DNA from: Nocardioides marmorisolisilvae
GTDB taxonomy: Bacteria > Actinomycetota > Actinomycetes > Propionibacteriales > Nocardioidaceae
NCBI RefSeq assembly: GCF_003725775.1
Contig: NZ_RJSG01000002.1
Span: 1,606,804 to 1,670,803, forward strand
Direction of reading: 5' to 3'
Length of the DNA: 64,000 nt
Below, one piece after another: positions 51,751 to 63,200 of this stretch. A program made the translations under genes and the position numbers. The notes beneath the pieces were generated by a model, which was not told the origin of the DNA, searched no databases, and saw only the letters and a program-made list of their open reading frames with translations. Each line of letters opens with the position of its first letter. Position 1 is the stretch's first letter.

Positions 51751-52487
51751 GAGGTGAACCTCTCGGGCCAGGTCAGGTGCAGCGCGTCCTCCAGGCTGAA
51801 CCGGCCCTCGTAGAGGGCCGTGCCGATGATGGCGCCCTCGACGCCGACGTCGACGAGGTCCATCAGTGCCTCGAGGTCGTGCAGCTCGGTGATGCCGCCC
51901 GAGGCCACCACCGGTCGGTCGGTGACCGCGCAGACGTCCTTGAGCAGCTGCAGGTTCGGGCCCTGGAGCATGCCGTCCTTGTTCACGTCGGTGACGACGT
52001 AGCGGGCGCAGCCCTCGGAGTCGAGCCGGGCCAGCACCTCGTACAGGTCGCCGCCCTCGCGGGTCCACCCGCGCGCCGCCAGGGTCGTGCCACGCACGTC
52101 GAGGCCGATGGCGACCCGGTCCCCGTACGTCGCGATCGCCTGCGCGCACCACTCGGGCTGCTCCAGAGCTGCAGTGCCGATGTTGACCCGGCGGCAGCCG
52201 GTGGCCATCGCGGCGGCGAGCGACTCGTCGTCGCGAATCCCCCCGCTCATCTCGACCTTGATGTCGAGGCGGTCGACGATCTGGGCCTGTAGCTCGCGGT
52301 TGTTGCCCCGGCCGAAGGCAGCGTCGAGGTCGACGAGGTGCAGCCACTCGGCTCCGGCGTCCTGCCAGCGCAGCGCGGCCTCGATCGGGTCACCGAACCG
52401 CTTCTCCGAGCCGGCGACGCCCTGGACGAGCTGCACCGCCTGGCCGTCGGCGATGTCGACGGCGGGCAGAAGTTCGAGGTGGGGCAC
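51747..52487 (-). CDS. priA: Phosphoribosyl isomerase A (HisA/PriA)
   Basis: 246 residues from a GTG with AGGAG upstream. [18 protein letters not shown] and [15 protein letters not shown] are the two phosphate/catalytic blocks with the usual Asp pair. In actinobacteria this enzyme often also performs the TrpF step of tryptophan synthesis. The trp genes here include no trpF, which fits a bifunctional PriA, but that is inference. It overlaps hisF by 4 bases. Confidence 0.92.
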   Translation of the reverse strand: MPHLELLPAVDIADGQAVQLVQGVAGSEKRFGDPIEAALRWQDAGAEWLHLVDLDAAFGRGNNRELQAQIVDRLDIKVEMSGGIRDDESLAAAMATGCRRVNIGTAALEQPEWCAQAIATYGDRVAIGLDVRGTTLAARGWTREGGDLYEVLARLDSEGCARYVVTDVNKDGMLQGPNLQLLKDVCAVTDRPVVASGGITELHDLEALMDLVDVGVEGAIIGTALYEGRFSLEDALHLTWPERFTS

Positions 52488-52495
52488 GGGTACTC

Positions 52496-52828
52496 CTAGA
52501 GGGCGAAGACGGAAGCGACGAGGAAGACGAAGGCCGAGATGACCAGGGCGCCGAACCTGGCCTGCCAGTCCGGGCGGACCAGCCAGACCACGATCTGGGC
52601 GAAGAGCAGCAGGCCGACGATCGCCCGGACGCGGGACCGGCGACGCTCGGCGATGATGCCGGTAGGACGGCCGGCGGACTTCAGTCCGAGCCGACGCAGC
52701 CGGGCGTCCCGGGCGGCCTTGCGGGCGCGCTGGTCCGCGGCCCTGGCGTCAGCCTCGGCCCGGGCCTGGGCCTTGACGGCGGCCTCGGCCTCGCGGACCT
52801 CGCGTCGGCGGGCGCGTTCCTTGCTCAT
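52496..52828 (-). CDS. Small membrane protein with charged N-terminal helix
   Basis: 110 residues. The first 65 residues are dense in Arg, Ala and Glu and likely form an extended helix on the cytoplasmic side. Two transmembrane helices (about 69-84 and 93-109) follow. It lies between hisH and hisA on the same strand, 8 bases before hisA, so it is in the his unit. I do not recognise a family. Confidence 0.65.
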   Translation of the reverse strand: MSKERARRREVREAEAAVKAQARAEADARAADQRARKAARDARLRRLGLKSAGRPTGIIAERRRSRVRAIVGLLLFAQIVVWLVRPDWQARFGALVISAFVFLVASVFAL

Positions 52829-52852
52829 GACGCGTGCCTCACAGAGCCGCCC

Positions 52853-53500
52853 TCACAGGGACCCGACCCAGTTGCGCAGCAGGCGGGCGCCGGCGTCCCC
52901 GGACTTCTCCGGGTGGAACTGGGTCGCGCTCAGCGGTCCGTTCTCGACGGCAGCCACGAAACGGTCGCCTGCCCCGGGAACGGATCCAGTCTCGGCCCAG
53001 ACGACCGTGGGGGCCTCGGTGCGGTCGTTGGTGACCAGGGTCCAGTCGCGAACGCCGTAGGAGTGCACGAAGTAGAACCGCTCGGACTCGACGCCATCGA
53101 ACAGCACGGTGCCCGGCGGCACCTCCACGGTGTTCCAGCCCATGTGCGGGACCACCGGCGCCTGGAGGCGCTCGACCACCCCGGGCCACTCGTCGCAGCC
53201 CTCGGTGGTCACGCCGTGCTCGACCCCGGTCGCGAAGAGCACCTGCATGCCCACGCAGATGCCCAGCACCGGACGGCCTCCGGCGAGGCGTCGCCCGATG
53301 ATCTCCGGACCCTTGACCCCCAGCAGGCCGGCCATGCAGGCGGCGTACGCGCCGACCCCGGGTACGACGAGACCGTCGGCCTCGAGGGCTGCGGTCTTGT
53401 CACCGGTCAGGGTGACCTCCGCGCCGGCCCGTTCGAGGGCGCGGACGGCGGACCGCAGGTTCCCCGAGCCGTAGTCGAGGACAGTGACCTTGGGGTTCAG
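52853..53500 (-). CDS. hisH: Imidazole glycerol phosphate synthase, amidotransferase subunit (probable CTG start)
   Basis: 215 residues if translation begins at the CTG 53498-53500, which overlaps the hisB stop as CTGA. That restores the conserved opening [19 protein letters not shown] and VPGVGAY; the first in-frame ATG (53335) would delete them. The glutaminase Cys is in [11 protein letters not shown] and the His/Glu are in [13 protein letters not shown] lies about 9 bases upstream. It supplies ammonia to HisF. Confidence 0.92.
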   Translation of the reverse strand: MNPKVTVLDYGSGNLRSAVRALERAGAEVTLTGDKTAALEADGLVVPGVGAYAACMAGLLGVKGPEIIGRRLAGGRPVLGICVGMQVLFATGVEHGVTTEGCDEWPGVVERLQAPVVPHMGWNTVEVPPGTVLFDGVESERFYFVHSYGVRDWTLVTNDRTEAPTVVWAETGSVPGAGDRFVAAVENGPLSATQFHPEKSGDAGARLLRNWVGSL

Positions 53501-54099
53501 AGCGTGCCCTTCGTCGACGGCACGCCGCTCTCCCGCGGGTCCAGAGCCACGGCGTCGCGCAGGGCGCGGGCCACGGCCTTGAACTGCGACTCCACGATGT
53601 GGTGCGGGTCCCGTCCGGACAGCACCCGCACGTGCAGCGCGATCTGGGCGTGGTGGGCGAGCGTCTCGAAGACGTGCCGCGTCAGCGAACCCAGGTAGGC
53701 GTCACCGATGGACACGAACTGCTGCCCCTCGGGCTCACCGACGTGGACGCAGTAGGGCCGGCCGGAGACGTCCACGGCGCACTGCACCAGGGCCTCGTCC
53801 AGCGGGACCAGCGAGTCGCCGAAGCGACGGATCCCGGACTTGTCGCCGAGCGCCTGGAGCAGCGCGTCACCGAGCACGATCGCGGTGTCCTCCACCGTGT
53901 GGTGGGCGTCGATGTGGGTGTCGCCCTCGGTGATCACCCGGAGGTCGAACAGGGCGTGCCGACCGAACGCGGTGAGCATGTGGTCGTAGAAGCCGACGCC
54001 GGTCGAGACCTCGGTCCGGCCGCTGCCGTCCAGGTCGAGCTCGACGGTGACCTTGGACTCCTTGGTCACGCGCTCCAGCCGCGCAGTACGGGTGCTCAT
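53497..54099 (-). CDS. hisB: Imidazoleglycerol-phosphate dehydratase
   Basis: 200 residues, single-domain HisB (no phosphatase half, which is normal in actinobacteria). The dimetal signatures are [20 protein letters not shown] and [14 protein letters not shown], plus the second pair [17 protein letters not shown]. It overlaps hisC by ATGA and hisH by CTGA. Confidence 0.96.
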   Translation of the reverse strand: MSTRTARLERVTKESKVTVELDLDGSGRTEVSTGVGFYDHMLTAFGRHALFDLRVITEGDTHIDAHHTVEDTAIVLGDALLQALGDKSGIRRFGDSLVPLDEALVQCAVDVSGRPYCVHVGEPEGQQFVSIGDAYLGSLTRHVFETLAHHAQIALHVRVLSGRDPHHIVESQFKAVARALRDAVALDPRESGVPSTKGTL

Positions 54100-55226
54100 G
54101 CTCGCTCCTCGTTCGCCATTGTCTCGGTGGGGGGTGCTGCCTCAAGTGTGGCGGTCAGCGCGCCGCGGAACGCACTCATTTCTTCCGGCGTACCGATCGA
54201 GACGCGCAACCAGCCCTCGGGTCCAGTCTCCCGGATCAGCACTCCGCGATCGAGCAGGCCCTGCCAGACCGCGTGCCGGTCGGCGAAGGTGCCGAACAGG
54301 GCGAAGTTCGCATCGGAGTCAGCCACCTGGTGGCCCTGCTCGCGCAGCCACGCCACGGTGCGGTCGCGCTCCTCGCGCAGCAGCGCGACGTTCCCGAGCA
54401 GCTCCGGTGCGTGGCGCAGCGCCGCGGACGCGGTCGCCTGCGTGACCGCGGAGAGGTGGTACGGCAGCCGGACCACCCGGAGCGCGTCGCACAGCTCGGT
54501 GGAGGCAGCGAGGTACCCCAACCGCGCCCCGGCCAGGGCGAACGCCTTGCTCATCGTGCGGGTGACGACCAGATTGCGGTGCTCGCCGAGGAGCTCCAGG
54601 GCCGAGGGGGTGCCGCTGCGCCGAAACTCGGCGTAGGCCTCGTCGATCACGAGGACGCCGTCGTGCTCGGCGCACAGGGTCGCCAGCGTGCCGATCACGT
54701 CGTGCGGCAGCGCCGTTCCGGTCGGGTTGTTCGGGGAGGGCAGCAGCACGACCGACGGACGGTGCTCGGCCAGGAGGTCGCGGGCGTGGTCGAGGTCGAA
54801 GCTGAAGTCCTCGCGCCGGCGGCCGGCGATCCAGCCGGTCATCGAGTCGCGGGCGTACTCCGGGTACATCGAGTACGTCGGGGCGAACGAGACCGCCACC
54901 CGGCCCGGTCCTCCGAACGCCTGGAGCAGCTGGAGCATGACCTCGTTGGACCCGTTGGCCGCCCACACCTGGTCGGCCGTGAGGTCGTTCCCGCCGTCGG
55001 TGTTCAGGTAGGCCGCCAGCCCGGTCCGGAGCTCGGTGAACTCACGGTCCGGATAGCGGTTCAGCGACGCCGAGGCCTCCGCCACCGCGGTCGCGATGTC
55101 GGCGATGCACGCGGCGGAGGGCCCGTAGGGGTTCTCGTTGACGTTGAGCTGGACGGGCACGTCGAGCTGGGGAGCTCCGTACGGCTCGACGCCCCGCAGC
55201 TCGTCACGCAGGGGCGGCCAGGTCAC
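54096..55226 (-). CDS. hisC: Histidinol-phosphate aminotransferase
   Basis: 376 residues from the GTG at 55226, which overlaps the hisD stop as GTGA. The PLP enzyme shows [11 protein letters not shown] at the start, NNPTGTALP and the Schiff-base Lys in [16 protein letters not shown]. It transaminates imidazole acetol phosphate. It is part of the strictly coupled hisD-C-B-H series. Confidence 0.95.
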   Translation of the reverse strand: MTWPPLRDELRGVEPYGAPQLDVPVQLNVNENPYGPSAACIADIATAVAEASASLNRYPDREFTELRTGLAAYLNTDGGNDLTADQVWAANGSNEVMLQLLQAFGGPGRVAVSFAPTYSMYPEYARDSMTGWIAGRRREDFSFDLDHARDLLAEHRPSVVLLPSPNNPTGTALPHDVIGTLATLCAEHDGVLVIDEAYAEFRRSGTPSALELLGEHRNLVVTRTMSKAFALAGARLGYLAASTELCDALRVVRLPYHLSAVTQATASAALRHAPELLGNVALLREERDRTVAWLREQGHQVADSDANFALFGTFADRHAVWQGLLDRGVLIRETGPEGWLRVSIGTPEEMSAFRGALTATLEAAPPTETMANEERA

Positions 55227-56560
55227 GACGGTTCCTGAGGAGGTTGCGCAGCAACCGTCTCGAAGAGCTCGATCCGCACGCGGACGGCGGCCCCGTGGCC
55301 CGGCAGGTCCTCGGCGTCGGCGAGCGTCATCACGTGGTCCGCGACCTCGGCGAGCGCCTCGGCGGAGTACTCGATCACGTGCACCGCCTTGAGGAAGGCA
55401 CGCACCGAGAGCCCCGAGGAGTGGCAGGCGCACCCGGCCGTCGGCAGCACGTGGTTGGAGCCGGCGCAGTAGTCGCCCAGCGAGACCGGGGCGAACGCGC
55501 CGACGAAGACCGCTCCCGCGTTGCGGACCCGGCCGGCGACTCCGGCGGCGTCCGCCGTGTGGATCTCCAGGTGCTCGGCGGCGTAGGCGTTGACCACGTC
55601 CAGGCCCTGCTCCACGTCGTCGACGAGCACGATCCCGGACTGCTCGCCGGCCAGCGCCGTGCGGATCCGCTCGACGTGCCGGGTGACGGCGACCTGCTTG
55701 TCGAGCTCGGCGTCGACCTCGTCGGCCAGGCGAAGCGAGTCGGTGACCAGCACCGAGGCGGCCATCGGGTCGTGCTCGGCCTGGCTGATCAGGTCGGCGG
55801 CCACGTAGGCCGCATCGGCGGTGTCGTCGGCGAGGATCGCGATCTCGGTGGGCCCGGCCTCGGAGTCGATGCCGACGACGCCCTTGAGCAGGCGCTTGGC
55901 CGAGACGGTGTAGATGTTGCCCGGGCCGGTGACCAGGTCGACCTTGCGGCACGGTCCGGCACCGTAGGCGAGCATGGCGATCGCCTGGGCTCCCCCGACG
56001 GCGTAGACCTCCTCGATGCCGAGCAGCTCGCAGGCCGCCAGGACCGTCGGGTGCGGCAGACCGCCGAAGTCCTTCTGCGGAGAGCTGGTCAGGGCGATCG
56101 AGCCGACGCCGGCGACCTGGGCCGGGACCACGTTCATCACCACGGAGGACACCAGCGGCGCGACGCCGCCGGGCACGTAGAGCCCGACCCGGTCCACCGG
56201 GACCATCCGCTGGGTGACCCGGGCGCCCGGTCCGAGGTCGGTGACCACGTCGTTCTCCAGCTCGGCCTCGCAGGTGGCCCGCAGCCGGCGGATCGACTCC
56301 TCCAGGCCGGCGCGGACCGCCGGGTCGAGCTCGGCCAGGGCCGTGCGCAGCTTCTCGCGCGGGACCGCGATCTCGGTGTTCTGGACCCCGTCGAACTTCG
56401 CGGAGTACTCCAGGATCGCCTCGACCCCGCGGTCGCGGACGTCGTCGCAGATCGGCCGCACCACGTGCAGCGCGGACTCGACGTCGAAGTCGGCGCGCGG
56501 CACCAGGGTGCGGTAGTCGGGAGAGGACGCGAGCCCTCTCAGATCGATCCTGCGCAGCAT
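55223..56560 (-). CDS. hisD: Histidinol dehydrogenase
   Basis: 445 residues from the ATG at 56560 (MLRRIDLRG). The signature [35 protein letters not shown] and the [20 protein letters not shown] region with Zn ligands are present. It oxidises histidinol twice to histidine. A TAGACT -10 (56568-56573, minus strand) ends 7 bases before the start with no Shine-Dalgarno sequence, so the operon is probably led by a leaderless transcript. Confidence 0.95.
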   Translation of the reverse strand: MLRRIDLRGLASSPDYRTLVPRADFDVESALHVVRPICDDVRDRGVEAILEYSAKFDGVQNTEIAVPREKLRTALAELDPAVRAGLEESIRRLRATCEAELENDVVTDLGPGARVTQRMVPVDRVGLYVPGGVAPLVSSVVMNVVPAQVAGVGSIALTSSPQKDFGGLPHPTVLAACELLGIEEVYAVGGAQAIAMLAYGAGPCRKVDLVTGPGNIYTVSAKRLLKGVVGIDSEAGPTEIAILADDTADAAYVAADLISQAEHDPMAASVLVTDSLRLADEVDAELDKQVAVTRHVERIRTALAGEQSGIVLVDDVEQGLDVVNAYAAEHLEIHTADAAGVAGRVRNAGAVFVGAFAPVSLGDYCAGSNHVLPTAGCACHSSGLSVRAFLKAVHVIEYSAEALAEVADHVMTLADAEDLPGHGAAVRVRIELFETVAAQPPQEPS

Positions 56561-56567
56561 GGGGGCA

Positions 56568-56636
56568 AGTCTAGGGAAGGCGGTGGCGCGACTCGGACCC
56601 GATTTCACCGCTCGGTCACCCGCCCGGGCATAGATT
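56568..56636. promoter_or_regulatory. Divergent promoter region of hisD and the LON-domain gene
   Basis: Minus strand: TAGACT (56568-56573) 7 bases before the hisD ATG. Plus strand: TAGATT (56631-56636) 6 bases before the GTG at 56643. Both starts lack room for a Shine-Dalgarno sequence. No convincing -35 is seen for either. Confidence 0.5.
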
Positions 56637-56642
56637 CAGAGC

Positions 56643-57317
56643 GTGACGAGCATTCCGGTCTTCCCGCTCAACGCGGTGCTCTTCCCCGGGGTCGTCACGC
56701 CCCTGCACATCTTCGAGGACCGCTACCGGGCGCTGATGCGGGATCTGCTGGCGATCTCGGACCCCTCGGACCGGGTCTTCGCCGTGGTCGCCATCCGCGA
56801 GGGCTACGAGGTCGGCGAGCACGGGATGCAGTCGATGCACCGCACCGGGACCCTGGTCCAGCTCACCGAGTCCGAGCGGTACGACGACGGTCGGTTCGAC
56901 ATCGAGGTCACCGGCCGCCAGCGGGTCATCCTCAACACCGTCGACGGCAGCGGGGAGTACCTGCGCGCCGACTGCGACCTGGTTGCCGACGACGCCGGAC
57001 CCGTCGACGTCGAGGCGGCCGAGGAGGCCGAGCGCGCGCTCGCCGCCTTCGAGGAGTACCGCGACCAGCTCTCGGACCTGCGCGGCGGCCCGGTCCTCGC
57101 CGGCCCGATGCCCCACGACCCGACGTACCTCTCCTACTCGCTCGCCGCGACGTGCCTGCTCAGCCAGAGCGAGCGCCAGGAGCTGCTCGAGGCCCCGGAC
57201 GCCGCCTCCCGGCTGCGGATGCTGCGGTTCTCGTTGCGCGAGGAGATGCGCGCGATGCGGGCCCTGCCCAGCCTGCCGGCGACCGAGGTCGCGCGGACCC
57301 GCTGGTCCCCCAACTGA
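56643..57317 (+). CDS. LON peptidase substrate-binding (N-terminal) domain protein
   Basis: 224 residues. It begins SIPVFPLNAVLFPGVVTPLHIFEDRYRALMRDLL, the classical LON-N opening, and continues with GTLVQLTESERYDDGRFDIEVTGRQRVIL. There is no ATPase or protease domain. Such stand-alone proteins are common in actinobacteria and their client is unknown. The GTG is leaderless-like. Its stop overlaps the ybaK ATG (TGATG). Confidence 0.9.
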   Translation: MTSIPVFPLNAVLFPGVVTPLHIFEDRYRALMRDLLAISDPSDRVFAVVAIREGYEVGEHGMQSMHRTGTLVQLTESERYDDGRFDIEVTGRQRVILNTVDGSGEYLRADCDLVADDAGPVDVEAAEEAERALAAFEEYRDQLSDLRGGPVLAGPMPHDPTYLSYSLAATCLLSQSERQELLEAPDAASRLRMLRFSLREEMRAMRALPSLPATEVARTRWSPN

Positions 57318-57817
57318 TGGCGAAGAAGACCCGAGCCGGCGCCGGCACCCCGGCCACGGTGACCCTGGAGGCGGCCGGGATCACCTTCAGCGTGCACACC
57401 TACGAGCACGATCCGGCGGCTGCCTCCTACGGGCTGGAGGCCGCCGAGGCGCTCGGGCTCGAGCCTGAGCTGGTGTTCAAGACCCTGCTGGCCGAGGCCG
57501 ACGGCGAGCTCGTGGTGGGCATCGTCCCGGTCGGCGGCCACCTGGACCTCAAGGCCCTCGCCGCGACCGTGGGCGCGAAGAAGGCGGCGATGGCCGACCC
57601 GGCCGTCGCCGCACGGGTCACCGGGTACGTCGTCGGGGGCATCTCGCCGGTCGGGCAGAAGAAGCGGCTGCGCACGGTGCTCGACGAGACCGCCCTGCGG
57701 CACGCCCAGGTCTACGTCAGCGGCGGACGCCGCGGCCTCGACATCGGTCTGCGCCCCGAGGACCTGGTCACGATCACCGGGGCGCTGACCGCGTCGATCA
57801 GTCGGTCGAGATCTTGA
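57317..57817 (+). CDS. ybaK: Cys-tRNA(Pro)/Cys-tRNA(Cys) deacylase YbaK type
   Basis: 166 residues. The YbaK core is ALGLEPELVFKTLLAEADGELVVGIVPVGGHLDLKALA with the Lys in VGAKKAAMADP, then VTGYVVGGISPVGQKKRL. It removes cysteine from mischarged tRNA-Pro, a trans-editing function. It overlaps the LON-domain gene by one base upstream and the convergent DUF3352 gene by 20 bases downstream. Confidence 0.92.
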   Translation: MAKKTRAGAGTPATVTLEAAGITFSVHTYEHDPAAASYGLEAAEALGLEPELVFKTLLAEADGELVVGIVPVGGHLDLKALAATVGAKKAAMADPAVAARVTGYVVGGISPVGQKKRLRTVLDETALRHAQVYVSGGRRGLDIGLRPEDLVTITGALTASISRSRS

Positions 57818-59474
57818 CCAGGACGTGGCTGACGTTGCCGTCGAGCCACGAGCTGATCCCGAGCGACTGCAACGGCTTGGTGTTGTCGTCCGCCGTCTGC
57901 ACGTCGGCCGCGCTCGAGCCGTCGTCACCGGCGAAGCGCAGCAGCGTCTCGCGCCAGGACGAGTCGAAGTCCAGGTAGGCGACGACGGTGGACCGCTCGG
58001 CGTCGGGGACCGCCTCGACGAAGGCCTCCTTGCTGCCCAGCGACCCCTTCTTCGAGAGCTGGTCGGCGTAGTCCTTCGACGGGCTGAGCACGACGCGGCT
58101 GTCGTCCCCCGCCACCACGATCGGGATGTCGGAGAGCCGCACCCCGGTATGGTCCTCGATCTTCGTGATCACGCTGCGGATCTTGGCGGCGTCACCGTGG
58201 ATCACCAGGCCCACGGGGATGTCCTCAAAGCCCTGGATGTCGGAGAGATCCGCGGGAGCGTCACCGCCGAGGGACAGCGTGAGGGAGTCCCCGAGCACCG
58301 TCTGGAGGTCCTCGGGCAGCCTGAGCCCGATCTGGTCCTCCACGAACCCGAGCGCACCGCCGGACGGATCTCCGGACTTGAAGCCCTCGGTGAAGTTCTC
58401 GGCCGCGTTCTTCGGCACCCCGAACGCCAGGGCGAAGACGGTGTCGGCCGGCAGCGCGGCGACCTGCTTGCCCACCGGGGTGGTCGGCGCGACCTTGCCC
58501 AGGCCGCCCGCCGCGAACGAGAGCTCCATGCCCCCACCGGCGAACCGGACCGTTCCTGCCAGACCCTGGAACTTGTCCAGCTGGTCCTTCACCCCGGCCA
58601 GCGGGTCGGGGTCGTCGGCGGGTCGCACCCGCGGGGCCGAGAGACCGGACCCCTCACCGAGGGAGGAACTTCCGTCGAACGCCGAGGAGGAGTCGGCGCT
58701 GCCGCCGAAGACGTCGCTCCCGAGCTGGTCGAGCACGTCGGAGAGGTACTTGGTGGCGCGCTTGGCGACGTAGAAGTTGATCACCCCGGCGTCGCCGGCC
58801 TCGCCGTGCCAGCGCTTGTACGCCGGGTCGTCGGCCAGCGACTTCTTCTGGCCCTCGCTCAGGATCGTGTCCGCGTGCGCCTGGCTGTCACTGGCGATCA
58901 GGTAGTCGTCGCCGATCGCCCACTTGAAGTCGTCCCCGGCACCGGCGCAGTCCGCGATCCGGCTGAACCCGGTCCGGGCCTTGTCCCGGTCGGAGATCTG
59001 GAGCGCGATCACCGGAGCGGGTGAATCGCCACCGAGGTCGACGGCGCCGAACGCGGCGCGCTTGCCGATCCACGGCTTCACGTTCTTGTCGAAGTCGATG
59101 CCCTTGCAGTCACCCGACTCGGTTGCCTTGTCGAAGATGAACTTGCGCAGGTCGTCGTCGGTGTTCAGGCCGAGCGACTTCTTCAGGCCGGGGAACTTGC
59201 GGATCGTCTTGATCGCGTTGATCTTCTGACCCGCCGACGGGTTCAGGTCGACGCTGACCACGGCGACGGTCGTCGACGGCAGCGCCTCCTCCGGCTGCGG
59301 GCCGCCGCCGAACAGGAACGAGTAGGCCGCCCAGGCGCCACTGCCGAGGACGGCGACCACGAGCGCGGCCACGAGACCGATGACGAGCACGCGGCGACCA
59401 CCGCTCGGGGCGGTGCCGAGCACCTCGGACTGGCTGTCGGCAGGCAGGTAGGACGGCGGCTGGGCGTCAGTCAT
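57798..59474 (-). CDS. DUF3352-type membrane-anchored protein
   Basis: 558 residues. A short Pro/Ser-rich cytoplasmic part is followed by one transmembrane helix (about 29-52) and a long extracytoplasmic region. TVAVVSVDLNPSAGQKINAIKTIRKFPGLKK is the typical DUF3352 start, and a second half contains FALAFGVPKNAAENF. GAGGATCCG precedes the ATG. Function is unknown. The 3' end overlaps ybaK by 20 bases on the opposite strand. Confidence 0.8.
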   Translation of the reverse strand: MTDAQPPSYLPADSQSEVLGTAPSGGRRVLVIGLVAALVVAVLGSGAWAAYSFLFGGGPQPEEALPSTTVAVVSVDLNPSAGQKINAIKTIRKFPGLKKSLGLNTDDDLRKFIFDKATESGDCKGIDFDKNVKPWIGKRAAFGAVDLGGDSPAPVIALQISDRDKARTGFSRIADCAGAGDDFKWAIGDDYLIASDSQAHADTILSEGQKKSLADDPAYKRWHGEAGDAGVINFYVAKRATKYLSDVLDQLGSDVFGGSADSSSAFDGSSSLGEGSGLSAPRVRPADDPDPLAGVKDQLDKFQGLAGTVRFAGGGMELSFAAGGLGKVAPTTPVGKQVAALPADTVFALAFGVPKNAAENFTEGFKSGDPSGGALGFVEDQIGLRLPEDLQTVLGDSLTLSLGGDAPADLSDIQGFEDIPVGLVIHGDAAKIRSVITKIEDHTGVRLSDIPIVVAGDDSRVVLSPSKDYADQLSKKGSLGSKEAFVEAVPDAERSTVVAYLDFDSSWRETLLRFAGDDGSSAADVQTADDNTKPLQSLGISSWLDGNVSHVLVKISTD

Positions 59475-59536
59475 CGGATCCTCGAGAATTCTTGTGAGCT
59501 GGCTGTGGGCGGCACCCTACCGGTCGGGCGCGGGCC

Positions 59537-60250
59537 TCAGCGCTGGTTCTGCACAGCGTGGGCCGGGCCCGGGTACCCGTACGCCGCGGCGTGCTGCAGC
59601 CGGCTCGTCTCGCGGGCCTCGGTGATCCACAGCGCGATGATCCCGCCGACCAGCGCGGTGATCGGCCAGAGGAACCAGATGCCGTGCGCGTCGACCTTCA
59701 GCTGGAGCGGCACCTTCCCGCCCACCGGGGTCGAGGCGAACATCGTGCTCGGGTCGTTCGGCCCGAGCATGAGGCCGAACTGGACCATCAGGAAGGTGGC
59801 GAGCGCGCCGCCCGCGCCGAGCAGCAGCACGAGCAGGATCGGATTGCGGCGTCGCAGCAGGCCGAGCACCAGGCCGCTGACCAGGCCGCCGACCGCGGCG
59901 ATGACGAAGAACCAGCCGTCGGCACCGAACTGCTTGGCGAGCTGCTCCTCGTCCATGCTGGCGTTGTCCCGGGTGCGGGTGTACTCCGCCAATGGGGTCA
60001 CCTGCCACCAGACCAGCGCACCGAGGAACGCGGCGACGGCGAACCAGGCGACCACCACCGACAGCGTGGTCAGCCCGTCGCGGACGGCCGCGTTGCGGTC
60101 CTCGTCCCCGGCCTCGCCTCCGGGAAACGCGGGCGGCATCCCGGGCGGAACCGCGGGCGGGGGCGTCCACGACCACTCCGGCGCAGCACCGGGAACGGAC
60201 TCGGGCACCGGCTCCGGCAGCGGCGGGCCCGGCGGGGTCAGCCCAGACAT
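59537..60250 (-). CDS. Hypothetical membrane protein with Pro-rich N-terminus
   Basis: 237 residues from the ATG at 60250 (MSGLTPPGPPLPEPVPE). A Pro/Gly-rich cytoplasmic stretch of about 60 residues precedes four transmembrane helices (about 66-87, 116-134, 140-160 and 193-212). The loop VGGKVPLQLKVDAHGIWFLWPITA is conserved-looking, but I cannot name the family. The start overlaps the dnaE stop region by 13 bases, so it is coupled to dnaE. Confidence 0.7.
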   Translation of the reverse strand: MSGLTPPGPPLPEPVPESVPGAAPEWSWTPPPAVPPGMPPAFPGGEAGDEDRNAAVRDGLTTLSVVVAWFAVAAFLGALVWWQVTPLAEYTRTRDNASMDEEQLAKQFGADGWFFVIAAVGGLVSGLVLGLLRRRNPILLVLLLGAGGALATFLMVQFGLMLGPNDPSTMFASTPVGGKVPLQLKVDAHGIWFLWPITALVGGIIALWITEARETSRLQHAAAYGYPGPAHAVQNQR

Positions 60251-63200
60251 CCGGGCCCCAGCAGCTGCTTGAGGTCGGCGAACAGCGCCGGGCTCGGCGC
60301 CACCCGCAACCGGTCGTCGAGACGCATCACGGTGGTGGACTGGCGGCTCATCAGCTTCAGCCGCACCTCGGACATACCCGGGTGGGTGGCCAGCACCTCC
60401 TTGAGCTGCTCCACCACCGGAGGGGTGCATCGGGTCGAAGGCATCGAGATCACCACTGGTCCGCTCGGTCCGTCGTTGATGTCCGGGAGGGTGACCTCCT
60501 GGCCGTGCAGCTCGGGCTGGTCCTTCTGGCGCGAGAGGCGACCCTTGACGGTCACGATCGCATCGGGCGTCAGCGAGGTCGCGGCGAGCTGGTAGGCGCT
60601 CGGGAACAGCAGCACCTCGATGGCACCCTCGAGGTCCTCCAGCGTGACCATCGCCCAGGTGTCCCCGCGCTTGGTCAGCTTGCGCTGCACCGAGGTGATC
60701 AGGCCCGAGACCGTCACCGTCGTACCGTCTGCCCGCTCCTCGTCGAGCAGCAGCTGGCCGATGGTGCAGTCGCTGGTCGCGGCCAGGACGTGCTCGACGC
60801 CCAGCAGCGGGTGGTCACTGACGTAGAGGCCGAGCATCTCGCGCTCGTGACCGAGCAGCGTCATCTTGTCCCAGTCCTCGATGTCGGGGACCGAGACCGC
60901 GATGCCGAACCCGGCGTCGCCGCCGCCGACGTCGTCCATCCCGGCGAACAACGAGTCCTGCCCGATCGCCTCGTTCTTCTTCAGGTCGGCGTACTGGTCG
61001 ACCGCGACCTCGTGGATCGCCACCAGCGCGCGCCGCTTGTGCTTCATGTCGTCGAACGCACCGGCCTTGGCCAGCGACTCGATGACCCGCTTGTTGCAGA
61101 CCACCGCCGGGACCTTGTCCATGAAGTCGTTGAAATCGACGTAGCGGCCCTTCTCGCCGCGCGCCGCCACGATCCCGTCGACCACGTTGTGACCGACGTT
61201 GCGGATCGCGGTCAGGCCGAAACGGATGTCGTTGCCGACCGGCGTGAAGTCGTGCGCGGACTCGTTGACGTCCGGCGGGAGCACCTGGATCTTCATCCGG
61301 CGGCACTCGTTGAGGTAGATCGCCATCTTGTCCTTGCTGTCCTTCACCGAGGTCAGCAGGGCGGCCATGTACTCCGTCGGGTAGTTCGCCTTGAGGTAGG
61401 AGGTCCAGTACGTGATGACGCCGTACGCGGCGGAGTGCGACTTGTTGAACGCGTAGTCGGCGAACGGGACGAGGATCTCCCAGAGCTTCTTGATCGCGTC
61501 GCGCGGGTAGCCGCGCTCGAGCATGCCGGCCTCGAAGCCGTCGTACTCCTTGGCGAGCTTCTCGGCGTCCTTCTTGCCCATCGCTCGCCGCATGTTGTCA
61601 GCGGCACCCAGGGAGAAGCCGGCGAGCACCTGCGCGATCGCCATCACCTGCTCCTGGTAGACGATCAGGCCGTAGGTCTCCCCCAGCACCGGCTCGAGCG
61701 CGTCGGCCAGGGCGGGGTGGATCGGCTCGATCGGCTGACGCCCGTTCTTGCGGTGGGCGTACTTGTTGTGCGAGTCCGCGCCCATCGGCCCGGGACGGTA
61801 GAGCGCCGAGACAGCGGTGATGTCGGCGAACTGGTCGGGCTGCATCGAGCGCAGCAGCGCGCGCATACCGCCACCATCGAGCTGGAAGACGCCGAGCGTG
61901 TCACCGCGACCCATCAGCTCGTAGGTGGCGCGGTCGTCGAACGGCAGCTCCTCGAGCACGACCTTCTCGCCGCGGTTGGCCTCGATGTTGACCAGCGCGT
62001 CCTCGAGGATCCGCAGGTTGGAGAGGCCGAGGAAGTCCATCTTGACCAGCCCGAGCGACTCGCACATCGGGTAGTCGAACTGGGTGATGACGGCGCCGTC
62101 CTGCGGTCGCGCCATGATCGGCACGATGTCGATCAGCGGCTCGCTGGACATGATCACGCCGGCGGCGTGCACGCCCCAGTTGCGGATCTGGCCCTCGAGT
62201 CCGAGGGCGGTGCCGTAGATCGTCCGCACGTCGGGGTCGTTGTCGTGCAGGGTGCGGAACTCGCCACCCTCGTTGAAGCGCTTGTGCTCGGGATCGAAGA
62301 TGTCCTTGAGCGGGACGCCCTTGCCCATCACGTCGGGCGGCAGCGCCTTGGTGATCTTGTCGCCGATCGCGAAGCCGTGGTCGAGCACCCGGGCCGCGTC
62401 CTTGATCGCGGCCTTCGCCTTGAGCCGGCCGAAGGTGGCGATCTGGGCGACCCGGTCGGCACCGTACTTCTGGGTCACGTACTGGATGACCTCGCCGCGA
62501 CGGGCGTCGTCGAAGTCGATGTCGAAGTCGGGCATCGAGGGACGCTCGGGGTTCAGGAACCGCTCGAAGAACAGGCCGTGCTCCAGCGGGCACAGGTCGG
62601 TGATCCGCAGTGCGTACGCGGCGATGGAGCCGGCACCGGACCCGCGGCCGGGACCGACCCGGATGCCGTTGTCCTTGGCCCAGTTGATGAAGTCGGCGAC
62701 CACCAGGTAGTAGCCGCAATAGCCCTTCTGCGAGATGACACCGAGCTCCATCTCGACCCGGTCGCGCACGTCCTGGTCGAGTCGCTCACCCGGGTAGCGC
62801 GCCTCGATGCCGCGCCACACCTCGGCGCGGAACCAGGACTCCTCGGTCTCCCCCGCCGGCACGTCGGCGCGGGCCATGTAGCCACCGGTGGACTCGGTGA
62901 ACTCGACGTTGCAGCGCTCGGCGATCGCCAGGGTGTTGTCGCACGCCTCCGGCATCGAGAACTGGTCGGCCCAGAGCTGGCGCATCTCGGCAGCGGACTT
63001 GATGTAGTAGCCGCCGCCGTCGAACTTGAGCCGGTTGGTGTCCGAGAGCCGCTTGCCGGAAGCGACGCAGATCAGGGCGTCGTGGGCGTCGGCGTCCTCC
63101 GGGTTGTTGTAGTGCGAGTCGTTGGTGGCGATCGGCGGGATGCCGAGCTGCTTGCCGAGCTTGAGGAGGTCCTCGCGCACCCGCTTCTCGATGGAGATGC